The notes under the pieces are model-generated. The model saw only the letters and a list, made by a program, of their open reading frames with translations. It made no database searches and was not told the DNA's origin. A stretch of DNA of 64,000 bases from positions 124,001 to 188,000 of the forward strand of contig NTMA01000010.1 of NCBI GenBank assembly GCA_002917075.1, read 5' to 3'. Origin of the DNA: Hawksworthiomyces lignivorus (taxonomy: Eukaryota > Ascomycota > Sordariomycetes > Ophiostomatales > Ophiostomataceae). The translations under genes and the position numbers were made by a program. This document shows, piece by piece, positions 55,842 through 64,000 of this stretch; position 1 is the stretch's first letter, and every line of letters begins with the position of its first letter.

Positions 55842-58632
55842 ATGTCTTCTTATTATCAAAGACAACAGCCTCCTTTGTCACCCCAGAGTGCTGGTCATGC
55901 TGCAAACGACGCCTATGTGCTCGGGAGCGCCGGAGATCAGCAGCATTCAACTTCCAACCGGACAAGAAACGCATCGCAAATGACAACCCAGCCTCTTCCA
56001 GCAGGGCATATGCCTGTAAATGCTGTTCCACCCCTCCCTCGAAGGCGGCCAGTTGGGGCTGCACAAGAAAGATCGCCAAGCCAAGTATCATCTACGAATC
56101 CTCCCCCCCTAGTAGCCCGAATCGACCTCCAGAGCTGCCGCCCCGCTCCCAGCAAACATACCCCTCACCGGCCCATGGATATGACCAGCAGGCAGTGGCA
56201 CAGTCTACATATTCATACCAACATCCAACCGTAACTATTGGCGCTTCGACCTATCCTTCTACCGCGTACCATCAGCACCATGCTGTTCCACCTAACTATT
56301 CCGAAACTCCTCAGGGTCCTTCTTATTCCATGACGCAAAATGCTCCGCAGCCGCACTTTACCCACCCTCCGCCGCAGCCGCCGCAGCCGCCGCAGCCGCA
56401 GCCGGTGACTAGCAGACCCTACCCAAAGCCTGCATCCACGGCTCTCCCCAACTCGCAGACCCAATCAACAACTTCTCATCTTCAGGATTATCTGTCGCCT
56501 TACTCCCATACGCAGCCTCATGCCGAAGCATCCCATGGGTCCTCCTATGACACTACCCGTCATCCACTCCCGCTGAACCAAGAAAGGCAGGCTGGGGATG
56601 TGCAGGATGTAAATCAGCTTTTACAGTCTATGAGCATTTCATCGAACAAGACTCTACAGCAGGAGCAGCAAAGCGTTCAAGCAACGCAGGCAACACCAAA
56701 CACGAGTGCAAACACATCTAAGCCATTGGGAACATCGACAGAACAGTCTCAAGTTCCACAGTCTATTGCATTACCACCTCAAACTCACTCGATTCCCCAC
56801 GCTGGTGCAGAGGAGTCTCTCTACGAAGGCCAATACAGTGTACCCAGCCAGAGAATAGAAACCATCCCGTCTAGCCATCCTCTACCCCAGCAAGCGGAAC
56901 TAACTCACAATATGCCCCCGAAGCCTGTCGCAAGCTGTATTAACAATCCAATGACTTTCCATACCACTTGGTATGTGACTGATCTTGCACCGGGAGTATT
57001 TGTTTGTTCCAGATGCTATTCGGATTATATATGGCCGACACAGTTCCGAGACCAGTTCATTGGAAGATTTTACTCGGATAATGTACCCCGGAGATGTCGT
57101 CTCAAGGCACCTAGGATCGTGGACAGCTTTCTCCCAGACGCACTTTATAGGGGAACGCTAGAGTCGCTACTTTGGTACATGAACCACCGACTCAGCATTC
57201 CAGACTGCAAGGGAGCGGCTAGAGCGAAAGGGACGCAGGGTGTCAAATGGTACAGAGCGCAGCAAATGCAATTCCTGGCTTCATTGCCTGTGAGGCTTAC
57301 TATGAAGATATTCTAATGACCAGCTAACTTGCTCATTATTTCGAGCCAGCCCTTAGTCAACCTGCAGATCAGGTCTAGTCGTGCAATATAGCTCTCCCAT
57401 TTATTAAGAAAGAGTTCCAGGAACGATGCAAGACTGCTGACTGGACAACATTCGCGCATGAGGCAAGGGCGAGGGTTGGACTGCCTACCTGTGCGAAGAG
57501 CGCCGTAGTCCTCACATCTTCACGCAAGTGGTTTACACCAGTCAGAGGATCTCAGAATGTGTCTCTTTGCGTGGCCTGTTATTGCGATCGAATTCTTAAA
57601 TCAGGACAGGAAGCATGGTGGCAGAGCAAACCTGGTGGAGCGCCTGGCACTGCCGCACAGAGTGTATGCTGTCTAGGTCAGTTCAACATCCTCACCGCCA
57701 TGGAAGCCGCCGAGGACACCAAAAACTGGTCTCTCTTCTGGCGAGCTCTCGACAAATTAGCCTACCATGAGAAGCTTTGTGATCTCAAAGGGACGAAAAC
57801 CAGCCGGTGGTTTACGTTTCCATCGCAGCCTGATGGTTTCGCGGTTTGTGGAGCATGCCATGCCGGTGTCCTCGAGCCGCTTGGTATTGAAAGGTTCTTT
57901 GTACCCAAGGTCGGCGTCTCTGCTCAAACTCCGATACTTTGCTCTTTGAACATTAAGGCGCCGCGTTTTACAACGTATGTTGACAAGATGCTGGAGACGT
58001 GGTTCACCTACGACAGCACATCGTGGGAGACATGAGTTAGAACACTTGCCACGGTCGCACCATGCCCACGGGATGAGGATGTCAAAGGCCGCATCTGGTA
58101 CGGCTGGAACAATTGCGTCATCTGTCCAGATTGCTACATTGGTTTTGTCAGCGGGACTGCCCTGGATACGCCCGCAGCAATGCCGCTGCGCGGCGTGGTT
58201 CTCCATGAAAGCCGCATTTGCGAGATGTACAGTCCGGGCATGCGACAGCTCTACCGAGAAGCGTGTTCTCGGTCTCCTCCTAACCCAGCAGAGCTCCTTA
58301 CATTTGCAGCTCGGCGTCGCCTAGTTTACATTCAGACGATGCCAACTTGCCGTCGCATAGTCATGGAGCAGATGTTTACTACGAACCAAGCCTCTAGGGA
58401 TCGTCTGCTGAGCATCACTGCTACGGTAGGTGGCAATCTCCTGACGGCTTCAAGCGGTGGCAGGCATGCATATACGTACGGACAGGCGGGAGTTGGCTAT
58501 GGCTTTCAAAACCATCTCGCTCTTGAGGGAGCAAGTTACAATGTGCAGGCAAATCAACTTGCCTCCCAAGTTGGTGGTAACAAAATATTACTAGTTAATG
58601 AGCTTGAACGTCAATGGCGGGCTGTGGAATAA
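55842..58632 (+). pseudogene. Pseudogene of a large Cys-motif fungal protein of unknown function
   Basis: Homology-like content runs through from MSSYYQRQQPPLSPQSAGH to the end ELERQWRAVE, but is broken by at least five lesions. (1) A one-base loss of frame in the 7-C run at 56103-56109. (2) A second one-base shift near 57265-57275, before GFIACEAYYEDI. (3) TAA at 57325. (4) TAG at 57376, where the family has Trp (QVWSC). (5) TGA at 58033, before CPRDEDVKGRIWYGWNNC. The intact family, as I remember it from many filamentous fungi, has a Pro/Gln-rich N-terminus and a C-terminal half with repeated Cys pairs (VCSRCY, ACEAYY, CVACYCD, VCGACH, CVICPDCY) suggesting metal binding; no function is known. 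Nonsense changes fit single C-to-T or G-to-A transitions. The rest is well kept, so decay looks recent. Confidence 0.85.
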
Positions 58633-58910
58633 GATCGCGCCGTCTTAAACTACGCAGCTATGCACTTATTGTTCCCGTGTCTATTTTTAGCATAGAGATG
58701 AAATTTTCCATGCATACTTTCAAATATGGAAATACAAATCTTAATAGAAATTATTATTTACATTTTCAGGTAATGTTCAACAACTCGTAATGTCCTCCGG
58801 AAGATTCTCTTTTGTTCCTTAAATACTATGTCTAGTGCAATATGAATTTTTATGACATGCACGTGGCCATTATTTTGGAGAAATCTGGATCAGAACAATG
58901 TCATGCCCGT

Positions 58911-60642
58911 TCAGCTGCGTTCTTCGTGCGGCTTTTCTACTTGGTAGATTTGCTCTTGCTGGGCTTGCTCTTGGTGGATGTGCTGTCGGTGTTCCATTGT
59001 CTCTTCGTAGTCTATGAGCAGCTCTCCTTTCTTGCCGTAACGGCGTGGCTCGTCCTTGGCAGCTTGGACAACAGTGAAAACCCCCTTCCATCCGCTCACC
59101 CTGTGGAAAATAGCATCCATCTCCTCAAGTGACCGGTATGCAGTCTCCGGATAGAAGAAGTAGACGCAGGGGAACATGAATGCGTTGATGACAGCAAAAA
59201 TAATATATGTTCGATAGCCAATATTTGTAAACGAAACGGGAGTAATCATGACGACCATAAAGTTGAAAATCCAGTTTCCAGATGTCGACAAAGCATTTGC
59301 TGGAGCTCGAATACGCAGAGGTACAATCTCAGCAGGATAGAGCCAGGTCATTCCCAACCAGCCGACGGCGAATACAGTGTTGAAAACAAACAGAAAAACG
59401 ACAGCCGTAATTGAGGCCGCCTTGTTGTTTTCAGTGTGAGCGTTAACACCGGCTAGAATAGCCATCGCAATAGACTGGCCAGCAGCACCAAATAGCATCA
59501 ACTTGCGCCGGCCGACCCGTTCAACCAAGAAGACAGCAGGCCAGGACGCAATAAAATACTCTGTCCCGTTCAAAGCCGCAAGCAGACGGGACAGAAAAGC
59601 TCCCATGCCTAAGTTGGTGTAAATGACAGCGGCATAGTATGTGATGAGGTTAATTCCGCTAATCTGTTGGAAAACTTGGTTTATATAAGCCAGTAATGTG
59701 CGGTGCAAGTTGCGGTCGCGGCTTTTCGTGTCGAATAAATCCGCAAAGCTGCCGCGTGACATCTCCAGAACGGTGTCTTTGATCTCTATAAATTCAGTGT
59801 GGAGGACATGGTCATCCACGTCGGTATCTGCCAGAGCTGCAAGTACTTCCTTCGCTTCGTCTTCGCGGCCCTTGAGAATGAGCCAGCGAGGAGATTCAGG
59901 CAGATGGGGAATAAAGATCAAGATGAAAATGCAGAACACGATCTGGAACGCGAGTGGAAATCGCCAAGACACCGACCCAGGTGCAAATGACAGGCCCAGG
60001 TCGATCCAATACGAGATCATAATTCCGCACGTAATGAGAGCGCCCTCGACCATGACAAGCTTTCCACGATTGTGGGCGCGCGATGTCTCTGACTGCCAAG
60101 TTGGCACCTAACAGGATTGTTAGTACACTAACCAAGTTCAAAATGATGTTAGGGGCCCCTCACTGTCGATGTGTTTGCGCCATTGCCGAGACCTGTGATG
60201 ATGCGACCAATAATGAAGTGTTCGATGCTGAATGCAGATGACTGCAGTATGGCACCGATGACCATGACTGATGTGCCGAGCATGATCATGCGTTTCCGGC
60301 CCAATGGATTGCTAATAAAAACGGCAATTATGGACCCCAAAAAGCACCCGAGGTTGTACGAGGCCACGGAGATGCCCTGGTATGTCGACCGTCTCGAAGC
60401 TTCAGCACCACTGACCGCATTCGGGTTAATAATTGGAAACTGATTCAGAAAAGTGTCGAGGGTCAATATGCCACCCATAACTCCCTGGTCTTTGTTTTGA
60501 TTAGCAGGATTCTTGGATTCAAGTAAAATTTCAAAAGGAGTTACATACCGTAGCCAAAGAGCAAGAAGTCGCAGCCAGCAATGGTGCCGATGGCCCAACT
60601 GAGAGCATGGCCTCTTAGGCCGAGGTACTTTGTTTTCGCCAT
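58911..60642 (-). CDS. Sugar-porter family MFS transporter
   Basis: Three exons (60549-60642, 60164-60489, 58911-60107) give 538 residues with twelve predicted spans. Sugar-porter signatures are GYDQGVMGGILTLDTFLNQF after helix 1, the NPLGRKRMIM loop, GRIITGLGNGANTSTVPTWQ, PESPRWLILKGREDEAKEVL, QQISGINLITYYAAVIYTNL, ERVGRRKLMLFG, and the final FYPETAYRSLEEMD. It imports a hexose, pentose, polyol or similar compound by proton symport at the plasma membrane; the substrate cannot be told. The QQISGIN and PETxxxSLEEMD blocks place it among fungal sugar transporters. The cytosolic tail is Gln/Glu/His-rich. The start at 60642 gives the usual short MAKTKYLGLRG N-terminus. It lies tail to tail with the pseudogene. 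Confidence 0.92.
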
Positions 60643-63242
60643 CTCTCTTTTCTTCTCCTTTTTTTTGTTTTTGTCCCTTTCTATTCAGATTGACTCCACT
60701 GATCTACACAAGGAGGAATGGCAAACAAAAACATTTCTAGATCAAGTCAAAGGGACACGGCTCCGGAATATATACTTTTCTCCATTCAATGTTGTCGGCG
60801 TCCCCAGAGCCAGCCCCAGCATGGAGTGCATTTGACTTTTGATGGAGAGAGCAAAGTAAGGGGAATTCCACAATTAACTGGCGAATCACGCACGATCACC
60901 GGGAATTTTTGCTGAAAAGAATTTTCCCCAAGGTGACGTCAACTTGGCCAGGAACTGGTTTGTGGAGAGCTCAGCGGCGATCGAATCCATCTTCGTCCAA
61001 CCGCCTAATTGAGACTAGGACGTGTCAGAAAGAAGGTCGTTTTGGGTCGATAAAGGGACATTTACCCCACAGTATCCCCAGAGAGGTTATTCCCACGGCG
61101 GAGAAGAGAGTATGCTCTCGTACGAGCATGAGTGCTGACGAGATCCGGACCTACCGCTTCAAAAGGCTGGGCTAGATGCAACCCTTAAGCGCACCTCCCT
61201 CACATCGGCTTGCCGAATGAGGCAATCCGCAATGAATATTTTCGTCAAGTAGTGGGCCCTCTTCTTGTCTTGCGGCGATCCGCACTCCGTACTCGTACTT
61301 CATACTGTGCGTAATACCGTAACTCCGTTTTTATGAGGCCAAGACTTTTCAAACACCTGTAGTTAATCTTCAAAGGGCGAATGCAATTGGCAAGATGCGT
61401 AGCCTACTTGCGGCAAAGCTGCGATCTGCCCTTCCCTGCAGTGTTGCAGATCAGAATCGGATTTTTTTTTTTTTGTTCAGCGGCATCCTACACAGTGTAC
61501 ATTGTCTGCAGAGCATCCAAAGATCTCTTTTCTGACGGCAGATTTCTTCCGGCTAAAGAGCGATTCCTCTGCTGCGTGTGTGTTTATGTCTTTTTTTTCA
61601 CACCTGACGTCGAAAGAAGTTTTGTAGCCATTGGAGGAGAAATTGCAGTCTCGCTGCCTCTCATTGCCATCTCCTCGGCGCATCTCGCCTTGGAATTTTT
61701 AAGCGCTCTTTCGTACGATTGCTTATGCTCTATGCAAGACCTTCCTTTTTCGCCAGCTAAACTGTTACCGTAGTCTCTGACGCCTAAGTGGGCCATGTTA
61801 TCCTTTATGTGGATCTACAAACTTTAGTACCGCCGCCAAAAATTCGCGACTAGCTCTGTATCTCGCCGCCATTTCATTCATATACTCCCAACCATGGACA
61901 TGCCGAAGGGTAGTAGAAACATTCCTGTACGCCGCTGAGACTTCCGTTAAAGCGAGAGATTAGGAACATGTCCTATTACTCACATGAAATTTCTTACAGT
62001 GGTTTTCGTTACATTACACGTATTCGTTTGAATGCAGCTAGTTCTATCAATCTTGCCGCCTCCACTCTTCCGCTGCTTGTCTGATGCCTAGGGTCCACAG
62101 TATCATAAGCTTCGAGTTTCCATGAAGGGTATGCCATGCTGTGTAAAGGGGCACATTCTTTTCTTTCTTCAAAAAGAAATTAGCCGCCTTCATCAGCTGA
62201 TTGGAACCACCACACAATGCAAGGGTGAGCAAAAATACTCAAGTTTGTGCAGCCGCCTTGGGGAAGGGATAATGTATGGCATCGCCTCACAGTCGTTCCT
62301 TCGCCACTTCGACACGACTGGAAGGATGTTAAAGCACGATATATGCCAGATTTATACCAAGATAAAACGAGGTTGTACTGATGCAGCGTCCTTGCGTAAG
62401 CTCAGTATCAGTATACGGGCTGCTTTTTAAACTTATTGCGCCAACGAAGCGATGATAACGACGGAGAGGTTAAGAATATAGATTGTATTTTTGGAGGACT
62501 TATATTTCAGTGATGCACTTCTATCTACTGTGCTATTTCGATAATTTTCTGAATTAGTCAAGTTGTTGTTCAAGAGCGAGTCCGCTGTGGGCATACCTAG
62601 CCGCTCGATTCAGTAGTTTTGTGTTAGGCAGAAGCTGTCTCCAGAGTTTCCGCCTCGTATTGCCTTAGGCATTTCGCTTGGGAGAATCATCGCTCATGGG
62701 ACTATGTATGCCTTATTTCGAACAGCACTGAGCGGATCAAATTCCTGCACCCTCGTATCCACTTCATGTATGAACCGAGTTGCTGTTGCTCCCTAAACAC
62801 AAGCTATGGTAAACTATTAAACTGGTAAGAGTTAAGTTCCCATGTACAAATTGCGAATCAAGACAGTTCCGATATTTTTTCGAACCATACGGTCATATAT
62901 CTTGTCGTGAAACGACTTGTCCGTGACAGTTCCAGTAGCTGAGAATTGAACCTCTGAAACCTTGTGAAAGAGTCCGCCGCCGCGTGTATGTGTGTGTTCG
63001 TGGGTGTCACTAAGTCATAAAAATAAAATAACTTAAATGGGATATAAGAAACACAAAGGTCAAGCCTATGTGGATTTTACTCGGCTTTGTAGTAGGTCTC
63101 GCTTTCAACAAGCTGCCTTAAATCTGGCTACCTACTGAACCAGCAACAAAGAAGCAGTAGAGCTCAACAGTGTATGCGAAGCTAATTGCACGGTTGTTAT
63201 CGAATCGAAAAAGGTATGAATATTAATTTAACAAAGGGGGAA
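60643..63242. other. Intergenic region, no gene recognised
   Basis: About 2.6 kb. The left end is the transporter promoter, with a T-rich tract at about 60645-60680. ACTCCGTACTCGTACTT occurs at 61284-61300. A 130-codon frame at 61381-61773 has no recognisable content. AT-rich sequence continues from about 62400. Confidence 0.5.
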
Positions 63243-64000
63243 CTACCAACGAAGTACCTCTTCCACTGTGGAGTCTTGGAGACCGTACTGTAGCGTGGCC
63301 AATTTCTTGTCTTGATCCATAATAACGTAGACACTCTTCACCCGGTTTTCCTCTTCCAAAGCTAGTACTCGCTCGGCAACGTGTAATGTGAGAGAGCTGT
63401 GCCAAATACCTTCCTGCACCTTGTGGTTTTGGAGGACCGCAAGCCCTCGGCGGCGTACTTCTGGGTTACGACACCGCAAAATGGTGGAGAATATGACTGG
63501 CAAGACGCCAAGATCCATATGAAATTGCGGCTGTGTTGGGGCATCTGTGTTTGTGTCTTGGTGTAAAGCTCTCTCGGCACATGAAATGAGTTCGTTGAAT
63601 GCGTCAGCATGTTCATCCCAGTGGTAGTCGCCGTTGGCAGCGTTTGGGATTATCAAGTGCGTGGCCAAGTACTGCCTGTGAAGTTCTAACAAAGCAATGC
63701 CGCGCCTTGATAATGTCCTTCCCTGCTCTTGGACCATGTAGTCAAAGGCGGTGGACCATAGCTGCAGACATGTCGCCGCACTTGCATAGCCTTCACTGTC
63801 GTTGGCTGCACCGGAGAGAACGTGAATGGCAAGCTGCAAGATGCTCTCACGCGCTTCAAGGAGAGAATGGAATTTGGTGCGAGGGGAGAGCGGCGGTTGG
63901 CTGCTAGGTACGTCCATAAGACCAATAGACAGGTCTGGTTCGATATCGCCAGCAAGCAAGGCCACCTGGACGGAAAATCGATTGAGGAAGGCGACAACGG
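63243..64000 (-). CDS. C-terminal part of a fungal C6-type transcription factor (cut by window edge)
   Basis: An open frame enters from the right edge and ends at 63243, giving about 252 residues with no start in the window. Content is typical of the C-terminal region of fungal Zn(II)2Cys6 regulators: SILQLAIHVLSGAANDSE, a run of helices, and the block NPEVRRRGLAVLQNHKVQEG with GIWHSSLTLHVAERVLALEE. The DNA-binding cluster, if present, lies beyond the window. It may control neighbouring genes to the right. The function class is inferred from this tail only. Confidence 0.75.
   Translation of the reverse strand, partial: VVAFLNRFSVQVALLAGDIEPDLSIGLMDVPSSQPPLSPRTKFHSLLEARESILQLAIHVLSGAANDSEGYASAATCLQLWSTAFDYMVQEQGRTLSRRGIALLELHRQYLATHLIIPNAANGDYHWDEHADAFNELISCAERALHQDTNTDAPTQPQFHMDLGVLPVIFSTILRCRNPEVRRRGLAVLQNHKVQEGIWHSSLTLHVAERVLALEEENRVKSVYVIMDQDKKLATLQYGLQDSTVEEVLRW

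Noticed and set aside
55842..58632. Reading this segment as two or three separate real genes
   Set aside because: The pieces follow one another as parts of a single known fungal protein layout, and stops and shifts occur within conserved text, so a pseudogene fits better.
61381..61773. A 130-codon plus-strand frame
   Set aside because: Cys/Phe-rich with no recognisable domain and no neighbours in frame; probably chance.
1..64000. tRNA genes, CRISPR arrays or an intact transposon
   Set aside because: No cloverleaf-like sequence with A/B boxes, no spaced direct repeats, and no transposase, integrase or reverse transcriptase content were found by reading.

Overview
The window is nuclear DNA of a filamentous ascomycete (Pezizomycotina). 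Most protein genes carry short introns of about 50-130 bases, with GTRNGT-type donors, CTAAC/CTAAT branch sites and CAG/TAG acceptors. Nst1, fungal Rho2, Iml2, Sgt2, bZIP-DUF3425 regulators, a PTH11-like receptor and a C6-type regulator all belong to such fungi. The gene set feels like Sordariomycetes (perhaps Hypocreales), but that is inference. Exon joins were worked out by hand and closed in frame. No tRNA, rRNA, CRISPR array or intact transposon was recognised.

Layout. (1) 1.7-12.5 kb, moderate GC: AtuA-family protein (-), bZIP-DUF3425 regulator (+), class III CoA-transferase-like protein (-), SyrP/TauD-like dioxygenase (-) and an UNC93-like MFS transporter (+). (2) 13.4-44.3 kb, largely conserved cell-biology genes, many very GC-rich: galactokinase, RING-CH membrane E3, Sgt2, an unknown seven-helix protein, a sterol-desaturase relative, Iml2, Sem1/Dss1, an Mpv17 relative, a PTH11-like receptor, mitoribosomal mL40, Rho2 and Nst1. 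(3) 47-55 kb, moderate GC: SCP-x-type thiolase (+), acyl-CoA dehydrogenase (+), enoyl-CoA hydratase (-) and a second bZIP-DUF3425 regulator (+). (4) 55.8-58.6 kb: a pseudogene with at least five disabling lesions. (5) 58.9-64 kb: a sugar-porter MFS gene and the C-terminal end of a probable C6-type regulator cut by the window edge.

How the genes may work together. Regions 1 and 3 look like two halves of one acyl-CoA catabolic system, separated by about 35 kb of unrelated genes. Each half has its own paralogous bZIP-DUF3425 regulator, divergently transcribed from an enzyme gene. Three enzymes of the right half end in peroxisomal PTS1-type tripeptides (SRL, ANL, SKL). The set (AtuA, acyl-CoA dehydrogenase, crotonase) resembles the bacterial atu acyclic-terpene operon, but no geranyl-CoA carboxylase is seen here. 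The substrate is therefore unknown.

Other notable structures are a 6-base internal exon in RHO2, a start codon alone in the first exon of SGT2, and long T tracts just after the donor sites of two introns.
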